A model generated the notes under the pieces. It saw only the letters and a list, made by a program, of their open reading frames with translations, made no database searches and was not told the origin of the DNA. From Evansella halocellulosilytica (GTDB lineage: Bacteria; Bacillota; Bacilli; Bacillales; Salisediminibacteriaceae): a stretch of DNA of 64,000 nucleotides. Numbering within the stretch: the stretch's first letter is position 1; the number at the start of each line of letters is the position of its first letter. Where the stretch lies: assembly GCF_002335745.1 (NCBI RefSeq), contig NZ_NIST01000001.1:2743636-2807635 (forward strand), given 5' to 3'. The position numbers and the translations under genes were made by a program. Positions 40,883-48,425 of this stretch are shown in pieces.

Positions 40883-41383
40883 ATGAACATTAGAGTAATT
40901 AATGTAGATGATGCTCAACAATTCATTGAGTTGAACAAGCAGCTTGATGAGGAAACGTCGTTTATGCTTTATGAAAGAGGTGAGCGTAAAACGACGGTTG
41001 AAAAGCAAGAAAACATGATTAAAAATATTAGAGAATCAAAAGAGAAGGAAATATATGTCGTTGAAAGCGATGATCATCAATTGATTGGATACATCGCTCT
41101 TTTTGGAGGTTCTGTCGAGCGGAACAGACACTCGGCATACATCGTAATCGGAATTTTATTATCTCATCAAGGAAAAGGAATAGGAACAAAACTGTTTGAC
41201 CAAGCACATGAATGGGCAGTAGACAATGGGATTCATCGCCTAGAATTAACAGTAATGAAACATAATGAACATGCGATCAATTTATATATGAAGCAAGGAT
41301 TTGAAGTGGAAGGAGTCAAGCGTCATTCTTTAAAACTAGATGGAGAATATATTGATGAGTATTATTTGTCCAAACTGTTATAA
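40883..41383 (+). CDS. GNAT family N-acetyltransferase
   Basis: This is a 166-residue acetyltransferase with an intact acetyl-CoA motif (IVIGILLSHQGKGIGTKLFD) and the motif B region LTVMKHNEHAINLYMKQGFE. The first half is IRVINVDDAQQFIELNKQL. The substrate is unknown. The ATG was preferred over a GTG two codons upstream because GAGGGAGAG is better spaced. It appears to be monocistronic. Confidence 0.87.
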   Translation: MNIRVINVDDAQQFIELNKQLDEETSFMLYERGERKTTVEKQENMIKNIRESKEKEIYVVESDDHQLIGYIALFGGSVERNRHSAYIVIGILLSHQGKGIGTKLFDQAHEWAVDNGIHRLELTVMKHNEHAINLYMKQGFEVEGVKRHSLKLDGEYIDEYYLSKLL

Positions 41384-41410
41384 AAAATGATAACGTTGAT
41401 TGCATGATAA

Positions 41411-41460
41411 GAGGATGTTCAAAAAGGATGAGAAAATAGCTTTCGTATTTCTGCGTATTA
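41411..41460. repeat. partial copy of the GATGTTCAAAAA-type repeat
   Basis: GAGGATGTTCAAAAA, then GAAAATAGCTTTCGTATTTC and TGCGT match the repeat at 30194-30240, so this is a truncated second copy. Confidence 0.55.
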
Positions 41461-41559
41461 GATTTATTAAGAGATTGTTAAGTTTTTTTCATTATTAAAC
41501 AAGAGTAATATCAGGTGTACTATAATAGGGGGAAACAGTTGTTCAGGAGGCATTATACA

Positions 41560-42753
41560 TTGAGTTCTAATGAAAAAAAGCGACCATTTAATATGAAAGT
41601 ATTATTTGAATTATTTCTTATTTCTACACGGCTAGGGCTTACGTCGTTTGGCGGACCAGTTGCCCATCTTGGATATTTTCATAATGAGTACATACAAAGA
41701 AGAAAATGGATGAGCGAAAAAGATTATGCTGATCTTGTAGCACTCTGTCAATTTCTCCCTGGGCCAGCCTCTAGTCAGGTAGGGATCGGCATTGGGATGA
41801 TGCGGGGAGGTCTCATTGGCGGATTTATCTCATTTTTGGGGTTTACCTTTCCTTCCGTCTTAATTCTTATTTTCTTTGCGATGAGTGTTCAAGCATTTAA
41901 CCTCGGAGATGCTGGTTTTATTCACGGGTTAAAAATTGTTGCCGTCGTTGTCGTTGCCCATGCAATCTTAGGGATGGGCAAAAAATTAGCTCCAGATAAA
42001 GAGCGGGCAACAATTGCGATCGGGTCTCTAGTAGCGATCCTAATGTGGCAAACTGCGTGGGCTCAAGTTTCTGTTATTCTTTTATCCGGGATAATCGGAT
42101 ACTTATTGTATAAAAACCATCAAGAAGAAACAGAGAGCCATTTTTCTTTTCCGATAAATAAAAAAATTGGAGCTGTTAGCTTAACTATATTTTTTGCGCT
42201 ACTCATTTTCCTTCCGTTTTTAAGAGATGTATTTCCGAACATGTGGGTTTCGATGTTTGATAGCTTCTACCGAGCAGGTTCTCTCGTATTTGGAGGAGGC
42301 CATGTCGTACTGCCGATGCTTGAAAGGGAAGTTGTCCCAGCCGGATGGATTAGTGAAGATGCATTTTTAGCTGGTTATGGTGCTGCACAAGCTGTTCCTG
42401 GACCATTATTTACTTTTGCTTCTTATTTAGGAGCGGTCATCAGTGGGTGGTCTGGTGCATTAGTAGCGACAGTTGCGATTTTTTTGCCTGCATTTTTACT
42501 CATTGTCGGCACACTGCCATTTTGGAATGAGCTTAGGAAAAATAAACATGTTCGAGGAGCATTATACGGGGTCAATGCAGCTGTAGTAGGTATTTTAATA
42601 GCAGCATTTTATCATCCTATTTTTACAACTTCGATTTACCAGCCGCTTGATTTTGCCTTTGCTTCCGTGTTGTTTGCGATGTTAGTTTATTGGAAGCTAC
42701 CTGCTTGGATCATTGTGATCGTTGGAATTGTTGGTGGTTTCCTCCTATTTTAG
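41560..42753 (+). CDS. chrA: Chromate transporter ChrA, two-domain form
   Basis: This is a 397-residue membrane protein of the CHR family, which extrudes chromate. Two homologous halves are visible. The first has LTSFGGPVAHLGYFHNEYI and LCQFLPGPASSQVGIGIG. The second has VFGGGHVVLPMLEREVVP and GAAQAVPGPLFTFASYLGAV. Ten or more helices are expected. Start choice: TTG with AGGAGG nine bases upstream; the frame extends 15 codons further without a binding site. A terminator follows. Confidence 0.88.
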   Translation: MSSNEKKRPFNMKVLFELFLISTRLGLTSFGGPVAHLGYFHNEYIQRRKWMSEKDYADLVALCQFLPGPASSQVGIGIGMMRGGLIGGFISFLGFTFPSVLILIFFAMSVQAFNLGDAGFIHGLKIVAVVVVAHAILGMGKKLAPDKERATIAIGSLVAILMWQTAWAQVSVILLSGIIGYLLYKNHQEETESHFSFPINKKIGAVSLTIFFALLIFLPFLRDVFPNMWVSMFDSFYRAGSLVFGGGHVVLPMLEREVVPAGWISEDAFLAGYGAAQAVPGPLFTFASYLGAVISGWSGALVATVAIFLPAFLLIVGTLPFWNELRKNKHVRGALYGVNAAVVGILIAAFYHPIFTTSIYQPLDFAFASVLFAMLVYWKLPAWIIVIVGIVGGFLLF

Positions 42754-42782
42754 CAGCAGAAATATAAGAGAACAGTAGAAGA

Positions 42783-42818
42783 AGCAGCCACGGTTTATCA
42801 TTGCCTTGGCTGCTTTTT
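42783..42818 (+). terminator. terminator of chrA
   Basis: AGCAGCCA-GG stem with CC-TGGCTGCT, followed by TTTTT. Confidence 0.8.
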
Positions 42819-42947
42819 AACCGCTTCCCAAGTGAAGACTTTGAGAAATTCAGCCAGAACAGATAGTTCTTTTACACGATTTACCTCATAAAGTCAACCC
42901 TATTTTTTAAAAAGAAAAGTATGATATCTCACGATCTCATCCCTCCC

Positions 42948-43049
42948 GGCGGACGCTTTCCATGGGGCTTGTCTTCAACTAATTCTGACTCAGCGAAGCA
43001 TCGTCAGAATGGATTTTCAGACTGCGCTGATCCCATTGGAGTCGCCGCC
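42948..43049. repeat. imperfect palindromic repeat of about 100 bases
   Basis: GGCGGACGCTTTCCATGGG and CCCATTGGAGTCGCCGCC are imperfect inverted arms around a GC-richer core (CTGACTCAGCGAAGCATCG). This sits in the gap between chrA and the transposase remnant and resembles another Bacillus intergenic repeat that I know only from memory. No ORF is present. Confidence 0.5.
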
Positions 43050-43181
43050 TTTCGTTCTTCAATCAACCTAGAACATCCATCGTTTCCTATTTAGAAATGA
43101 TGGTTATTTTTTCATCAGTTTTATCTGATTATTCAGGTAAATATAGTATCATATAGATAAAACGACTCGTGAGGTGATCGT

Positions 43182-44021
43182 GTGTTACGCCCCATTCGTG
43201 CAAAACAAGTTGAACTCGAAATGGTCTCTATCGATCAGTTAGTCCCAGACGACCACTTACTAAGAAAAATTGATGCCACAATTGATTTTTCCTTCATATA
43301 TGACAAAGTAAAACCTTACTACAGTGAAGATAACGGTCGCCCACCAATTGATCCGGTTATGCTTTTTAAAATGATGTTTATTGGATACCTTTACGGTATC
43401 CGATCTGAAAGACAGTTAGAAAAAGAAATTGAGACAAATATTGCTTATCGATGGTTTTTAGGATTAAGTCTAACTGATTCGGTTCCTCACCATTCCACCA
43501 TAAGCTTCAATCGGCATAAACGGTTTAAAGAAACAGACATTTTTCAAGAGATATTTGATGAGACCGTTCTTCTGGCTATGAAGCATCGTATGGTTGGCGG
43601 GAGAGCTTTATTTACTGATTCTACCCACCTTAAAGCCAATGCAAATAAGCGGAAATTCACTAAGAAGACGGTTCAAGTTGAAACACGCGAGTACATAGAA
43701 GATCTAAATAAAGCGGTTGAGGAGGATCGAAAAGCACATGGAAAAAAGCCCTTACCGGAAAGAGAAGAGATGGTAAAAGAAAAAGAGATTAAAGTCAGTA
43801 CGACAGATAAAGAAAGCGGCTATATGTTCAGGGATGGAAAGCCGAAATTCCTCTATAAAAAAAGAAAAGAAACCATTGAGCGAAGCTTCGCGGATGCCAA
43901 ACAGCTCCACGGGCTTCGCTACTGCCGGTTACGCAGCTTAAAGGGCGCATCAGAACAAGCGTTGATGACAGCGGCAGCACAGAACATAAAAAAGATCGCA
44001 AACCACCTCTCAGCGAGCTAA
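43182..44021 (+). pseudogene. IS1182-type transposase with internal in-frame deletion
   Basis: The 279-residue frame has the N-terminal domain of IS1182 transposases ([54 protein letters not shown]) and the first catalytic Asp in [15 protein letters not shown]. At about residue 226 the sequence jumps from MFRDGKPK directly to [19 protein letters not shown]. That omits the roughly 170 residues which normally carry the second Asp. It therefore cannot transpose on its own. The GTG start follows GAGGTGATC. Terminal inverted repeats were not identified. Confidence 0.8.
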
Positions 44022-44092
44022 GAGGTGGTTTCGGCCATTCTTCACCGTAGGGTGAGCAAATTCTTCTGACGAAAATAATAAAGAGAAACCCG

Positions 44093-44118
44093 CACTTCTC
44101 AAAAAGTGTGGGTTTCTC
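44093..44118. terminator. hairpin after the transposase remnant
   Basis: GAGAAACCCGCACTT pairs with AAGTGTGGGTTTCTC with one wobble; A- and C-rich flanks make the termination direction unclear. Confidence 0.55.
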
Positions 44119-44127
44119 GACAATCTG

Positions 44128-44159
44128 AAAAGTTCGGGGACCAGGTCCCCGAACTTTTA
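44128..44159 (-). terminator. terminator of the ECF sigma operon (repeat family B)
   Basis: AAAAGTTCGGGGACC pairs perfectly with GGTCCCCGAACTTTT. It overlaps the stop region of the anti-sigma gene and nearly duplicates the element at 40768. Confidence 0.85.
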
Positions 44160-45044
44160 TTCAAACATTAGTTCTTCGATGAAGGTGTTGTAAAAAAATG
44201 GTAACACACCATCGGCAACTTCTGTCGACATTTGATTTTCAATGATATAAATGTGTTCGTTCTCTTCAAATAACGCATAACTTCTTTGGAATCCATTCCC
44301 TACGAATACGCCTTGACGATCTGGCTCTTCCAATTCTGAAGCTCCTTGTGGATGTTGCTCAAAACCTTCTCTTTCATTCCGGTCAATCAACTCGGCTTCC
44401 AGATCATCTATCGATTGTCCGTCGTCACGCGTAATAGAAACGTGCGCGATGTCGGGGTTAATCTCTCCAGTCCCGCTGAAATCAGGGTAAAAGGTAACCA
44501 CTTCCTCGTCACCAGAAGTATCATGGTCTGCAATCATATTTTCCTCGACATAGGTTGAAAATCCGAGACTTGGATGAACATGTAAGGAAAATGTATAATC
44601 AGCCGGCATTCCTTCAGGATAAAGAGTTCTTGTTATAACATCCTCACGGTTTCGAATAGCCGGTGATACATCAAGTATATCTTCTTGTGCTTCATCAATA
44701 CCTGGTTCTTCACTGTCAATATCTTCTTCTATCACTTCAGGATCGTCCGATTCTTCTTCAGTAGGGGCATCTGTCACATCGCCCGTTTGCCCTCCGTTAT
44801 GCTCTGGCTCTAGTTCCTGTTCCTGACCAATTTCTTCCGTGGAAATCAATGAACCAATTAACACAGCGCCGATTAACAGGGCAGCTATTGTAGCCGCAGT
44901 GACAGGCCAATATTGGAATCGTTTTTTCCGTTGTTTTTCTTCTTTAACTGCTTGAAAAATTTGTTTTGATGACGTCACAGAAGGGGTTTGATTATAATTA
45001 TCTTTTAATTCCTTCATCCCTTTGTCAAAACGCTCTTGACTCAT
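44157..45044 (-). CDS. Membrane-anchored anti-sigma factor
   Basis: This is a 295-residue protein encoded directly behind an ECF sigma gene and overlapping it by 20 bases. The cytoplasmic N-terminus (about 50 residues) precedes a single helix (TAATIAALLIGAVLIGSLI). A very acidic extracellular linker follows (EQELEPEHNGGQTGDV, then EEESDDPEVIEEDIDSEE), and then a globular domain of about 170 residues. No canonical zinc HxxxCxxC motif is seen. The start is ATG after AGGAGGA. I infer sigma sequestration from position and topology; the ligand sensed outside the cell is unknown. Confidence 0.75.
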   Translation of the reverse strand: MSQERFDKGMKELKDNYNQTPSVTSSKQIFQAVKEEKQRKKRFQYWPVTAATIAALLIGAVLIGSLISTEEIGQEQELEPEHNGGQTGDVTDAPTEEESDDPEVIEEDIDSEEPGIDEAQEDILDVSPAIRNREDVITRTLYPEGMPADYTFSLHVHPSLGFSTYVEENMIADHDTSGDEEVVTFYPDFSGTGEINPDIAHVSITRDDGQSIDDLEAELIDRNEREGFEQHPQGASELEEPDRQGVFVGNGFQRSYALFEENEHIYIIENQMSTEVADGVLPFFYNTFIEELMFE

Positions 45045-45588
45045 CAAAATGTCCTCCTTTCTCTAGCTGTGAACGGAGACGTTCTTTGCCACGCTTTAAC
45101 CTTGTTTTTACCGTGGCTTCTCTCATGTTCATAATTTTTGCAATCTCACTAATCGATGCTTCTTGAAAATAAAAAAGTACAATTGGAATTCGATACTTCT
45201 CATCCATTATTTGAATCGTTTCATGTAAAATATTTGCGTCCTCAGATAGGTCCATGTTTTCCTCATAAAAAGCTGCGGAAGATGAATATAAGATTGATCT
45301 TTCGACTTTTTGCTTTTCGCGTTTATTTTTCCGGAAAAAATCTTTGGCGACATTTAATGTGACGCTGTAAAGCCATGTTGAAAACTTACCACGTGAATAT
45401 TTATTAAGAAAACGATACACTTTTATAAATACTTCCTGTGTGACATCAGGCAAATCTTCCTCGCGAACCCCAATTTGTCTTGCAAACCTTTCGACGGTTG
45501 TATGATAAGCCTCAATGAGGTTATTAAATGCTTCATCATCACCTTGAAGAGCATTCCGGATCCACATTTTTTCACTTGTTTCTGACAT
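45025..45588 (-). CDS. ECF sigma factor
   Basis: This is a 187-residue extracytoplasmic-function sigma factor. Region 2 has DLPDVTQEVFIKVYRFLNKY then STWLYSVTLNVAKDFFRKNK, and region 4 has QEASISEIAKIMNMREATVK followed by TRLKRGKERLR. The internal ATG after AAAGGAGGCC was taken as start. A sequence just upstream (TGAAAC-N16-CTGTTA) resembles an ECF promoter, so autoregulation is likely. Which B. subtilis ECF sigma it corresponds to (SigV, YlaC or other) cannot be settled by eye. Confidence 0.9.
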   Translation of the reverse strand: MSETSEKMWIRNALQGDDEAFNNLIEAYHTTVERFARQIGVREEDLPDVTQEVFIKVYRFLNKYSRGKFSTWLYSVTLNVAKDFFRKNKREKQKVERSILYSSSAAFYEENMDLSEDANILHETIQIMDEKYRIPIVLFYFQEASISEIAKIMNMREATVKTRLKRGKERLRSQLEKGGHFDESRAF

Positions 45589-45613
45589 GCTTTCCGGCCT
45601 CCTTTCACTTATG

Positions 45614-45641
45614 TAACAGAAGAAAGTATGAAAAGGTTTCA
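45614..45641 (-). promoter_or_regulatory. Candidate autoregulatory ECF promoter
   Basis: On the minus strand TGAAAC (45636-45641) and CTGTTA (45614-45619) are separated by 16 bases, close to the ECF pattern TGAAAC-N16-CGTC. The predicted leader to the sigma gene is short but contains the full ribosome binding site. Confidence 0.45.
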
Positions 45642-45774
45642 ACAAATTCATTCATTTTTTGTGTCGAGATGTTCTATCTACTCCCACAGTTTACATGAAA
45701 AAAAGGAGAGATATACTTTTTTTATCGCGAATACATATAATGATAAGGATAATTGGAAAAAATTAAAAAAACTG

Positions 45775-45804
45775 TTGACTGAAAGTTAGGAAAAGTGCTA
45801 CGAT
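45775..45804 (+). promoter_or_regulatory. Promoter of the bmrCD leader
   Basis: TTGACT (45775) and TACGAT (45799) with an 18-base spacer; TG one base before the -10 makes it an extended -10 promoter. Confidence 0.6.
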
Positions 45805-45844
45805 TTATGTTAGATTTTCCAAAAAAACAAAGGAGGACATGAGC

Positions 45845-45910
45845 ATGATTTTATTCGGCGGTTTAACTAGAAAAAACTTCATAAATGATAAATCATGCTA
45901 TGGCGAATAA
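45845..45910 (+). CDS. Leader peptide 1 (21 aa) upstream of the bmrCD exporter
   Basis: This is a 21-codon ORF (begins MILFGGLTRKNF, ends SCYGE) behind a very strong AGGAGGACATGAGC ribosome binding site and a good promoter. Two intrinsic terminators follow within 150 bases and no other gene lies between. That is the pattern of a regulatory leader peptide, as B. subtilis bmrB is for bmrCD. Its sequence is not one I recognise. A translation-dependent attenuation role is inference. Confidence 0.55.
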   Translation: MILFGGLTRKNFINDKSCYGE

Positions 45911-45935
45911 TCTCCTTATTTTAAATTTATGAGTG

Positions 45936-45983
45936 AAGTCGTACGTCATAGGTGATACTTGTGGTGTACGTCTTTTCATTTTT
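45936..45983 (+). terminator. leader terminator 1
   Basis: CGTACGTC pairs with GGTGTACG (two G-T pairs), extended by AAG/CTT, and is followed by TCTTTTCATTTTT. It starts 25 bases after leader peptide 1, the usual spacing for attenuation. Confidence 0.65.
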
Positions 45984-46029
45984 CGATATTATATTGTAAT
46001 TTCACGCATACAATATTGAATGACTTAAG

Positions 46030-46060
46030 ACACATGGGCACCATGCTCATGTGTTTTTTT
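46030..46060 (+). terminator. leader terminator 2
   Basis: An 11-bp stem ACACATGGGCA/TGCTCATGTGT with a three-base loop is followed by seven T residues, a very strong intrinsic terminator. Confidence 0.85.
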
Positions 46061-46067
46061 ATGCTAA

Positions 46068-46440
46068 GTAAGAAAGTATAAAATTTCAATTTCTCGATTG
46101 CTGTCTAGACTAGCAGTTTTCGTCTCGAGGTCGCTTCGCCCCGCCACTTTTCTTCCTGTCGGTAGCCCCAAAGAGCATTTACATCAGGAGCTTCCACATG
46201 GATGTGGTGACTTCGGCGTTCCCGCAGGACGCGGGGGTTATAGCCGAAGATCTGATCTAGCGATTTGCCTCGATGGACAGGACGTCCTAATGCCGGGCAT
46301 GCCACAGGAAGTGGCGTATTGCCCGGTTGACGGATATAACCACAGAGCGATGCTAGAAGAGGAAGAGGCAGCGCTTACTCGTCGCAGGTCAAGAGTGTCG
46401 ACGATAGGCGGGCGCCTTGCGCTTTTGTTCTTTATTATAA
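46068..46440 (+). repeat. Bacillus-type intergenic repeat, copy 3 (longest)
   Basis: It opens with AGAAAGTATAAAATTTCAAT and CTCGATTGCTGTCTAGAC. It contains GCTTCCACATGGATGTGGTG, the nested hairpin CTTCGG...CCCGCAGGACGCGGG...CCGAAG, and GGACGTCCTAATGCCGGGCA. It ends GATAGGCGGGCGCCTTGCGC. The 124-residue ORF crossing it (46098-46472) is an artefact of the repeat. It sits inside the bmrCD leader region. Confidence 0.85.
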
Positions 46441-46562
46441 GTTTGTTATCGGCCGATGCCGTTGACATATAGAGGTTGTGTTCAAAGAAGTGCTTCTGCT
46501 CGTAGCAGAAAAAAACATTTTTTTTACACGAACTAAATGACTAAATTTTTGGAGGGATTTTG

Positions 46563-46628
46563 ATGACTGTGAGATTGTTTATCCGTAATCGTCGTAAGAC
46601 AGAGGAAGAAACGACTGGCGGCGGATAG
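46563..46628 (+). CDS. Leader peptide 2 (21 aa) directly upstream of bmrC
   Basis: This is a 21-codon ORF behind GGAGGGATTTTG, 36 bases before bmrC. It begins MTVRLFIRNRRK and ends EEETTGGG. A basic Arg-X-Arg stretch precedes an acidic and Gly-rich tail. It may be a second regulatory or coupling ORF; R/K-X-R/K motifs are known to stall ribosomes in the presence of macrolides, but that is only an analogy here. Confidence 0.5.
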   Translation: MTVRLFIRNRRKTEEETTGGG

Positions 46629-46664
46629 CAGAACGGTAAAATTGAATAAGGAAGTGATGATTGA

Positions 46665-48425
46665 ATGTTTTCTGTATTAGGGAAATTAACTTGGTTTTTT
46701 AAAAAACATTGGAAAAGATATACGTTGGCAATAAGCATACTAATCGTTGCCAGTATATTAGAAGTATTACCTCCTAGATTACTAGGGATGGTCATTGACG
46801 AAGTTCACCAAGGGCAGTTTACAAAGGAACGGCTCCAGTTTTATATAACTTTACTAGCTGTTCTTATGGTTGTGATTTATTGCTTAAACTATGTTTGGAT
46901 GCGTCAGTTATTCGGAGGTGCATATATCATCGAACGGACGTTAAGGTCTCGTTATATGAAGCATCTAACAAAGATGACACCTACTTTTTATGAAAAAAAT
47001 AAAACCGGAGATCTTATGGCTAAAGCAACGAACGATGTGAAAGCTGTATCACTTACGACAGGCTTTGGTGTACTCACACTGATCGACTCAACCGTGTTTC
47101 TCTTTATCATTTTGTTTATGATGACGTTTTTAGTGAGCTGGAAACTTACCCTTGCAGCATTTTTACCTTTGCCGATAATGGCCTGGCTCATGAATCGATA
47201 TGGAAACCTCATTCATAAACGTTTTATGAAGGCGCAGTCCGCATTTGGCGACTTAAATGATCAAGTGCTTGAGTCGATTTCAGGTGTTCGCGTAGTTCGC
47301 GCATTCGTGAAAGAAAAAGATGATCAAGCGAGGTTTGAAAAACAGACAAATGACGTGTTGCAAAAGAACATTCAAGTTGCAAAAATTGACGCATTGTTTG
47401 AGCCGACGATTAAAATACTCGTCGGATTAAGTTATATGATTGGTCTTGGATATGGCGCACTCCTCGTATTCCGTAATGAACTTACGCTAGGACAACTCGT
47501 TTCATTTAATATTTACTTAGGGATGCTCATATGGCCGATGGCCGCATTTGGAGAATTGATGAACATTATGCAGCGTGGTAATGCGTCTTTGGATCGATTA
47601 AATACAACATTTGCATATAAACCAGATGTAGAAAATTCTCCGAAAACCACGGAAGTTAATCAACCAAACCAAATATATTTTTCACATTTGAACTTTATGT
47701 ATCCTTCCGCAGACACGAAAGCATTGAAGGATATTCATATCAATGTTGCAAAAGGTGAAACAGTAGGGGTTGTTGGTAAGACTGGAGCAGGGAAAACGAC
47801 GTTGTTTAAACAACTATTACGAGAGTATCCGATCGAAAATACAAAATTATTCATGTCTGGTAAACCAATTGAACAAATAGATTTAACACAATTAAAAAGC
47901 TGGATAGGTTATGTTCCACAAGATCAATTTTTATTCTCAAAAACGATTCGTGAAAATATCTTATTCGGCCGACCCGATGCAACAGAAAAAGAATTACAAA
48001 AAGTGATGAACTTAGCTTCGATTACAGCTGATATCGAAACTTTTTCAAAGGGGATTGAAACACTCGTTGGAGAAAAAGGGGTATCTCTATCAGGCGGTCA
48101 GAAGCAACGAATCTCAATTGCACGAGCTTTAATTAAAGATCCGGAAATCTTACTTTTAGACGATGCTTTGTCTGCTGTAGATGCGAAAACAGAAGCAGCG
48201 ATTGTCTCGAATATTCGGGAAGAACGAGTAGGGAAAACAACCTTTATCGCAGCTCATAGGCTATCTGCTGTTCGTCACGCAGATATGATTATCGTATTAG
48301 AAAATGGTGAAATAACAGAACAGGGAACACATGAAGAACTAATGTCTCAGCGAGGTTGGTATGAAGACCAGTACACGAAACAGCAAATGAATGAAGATAA
48401 AAACGAGGAGGTGTATGCGGAATGA
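46665..48425 (+). CDS. bmrC: Heterodimeric multidrug ABC exporter subunit BmrC
   Basis: This is a 586-residue fused exporter half: a six-helix transmembrane domain (about 1-320) and an ATPase domain (about 335-586). Walker A is GKTGAGKTT, the signature is the intact VSLSGGQKQRISIARAL, and Walker B is ILLLDDALSAVD. Here Asp replaces the catalytic Glu, as in the degenerate site of BmrC. The switch is AAHRLSAV. Length and partner match B. subtilis BmrC (YheI). It forms an asymmetric pump with the next gene. The ATG follows AAGGAAGTGATG. Confidence 0.9.
   Translation: MFSVLGKLTWFFKKHWKRYTLAISILIVASILEVLPPRLLGMVIDEVHQGQFTKERLQFYITLLAVLMVVIYCLNYVWMRQLFGGAYIIERTLRSRYMKHLTKMTPTFYEKNKTGDLMAKATNDVKAVSLTTGFGVLTLIDSTVFLFIILFMMTFLVSWKLTLAAFLPLPIMAWLMNRYGNLIHKRFMKAQSAFGDLNDQVLESISGVRVVRAFVKEKDDQARFEKQTNDVLQKNIQVAKIDALFEPTIKILVGLSYMIGLGYGALLVFRNELTLGQLVSFNIYLGMLIWPMAAFGELMNIMQRGNASLDRLNTTFAYKPDVENSPKTTEVNQPNQIYFSHLNFMYPSADTKALKDIHINVAKGETVGVVGKTGAGKTTLFKQLLREYPIENTKLFMSGKPIEQIDLTQLKSWIGYVPQDQFLFSKTIRENILFGRPDATEKELQKVMNLASITADIETFSKGIETLVGEKGVSLSGGQKQRISIARALIKDPEILLLDDALSAVDAKTEAAIVSNIREERVGKTTFIAAHRLSAVRHADMIIVLENGEITEQGTHEELMSQRGWYEDQYTKQQMNEDKNEEVYAE

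Noticed and set aside
46098-46472. 124-residue ORF between the bmrCD leader and bmrC
   Set aside because: It lies almost wholly within intergenic repeat copy 3, has no ribosome binding site and biased repeat-derived composition; the equivalent frame is not open in the other copies.
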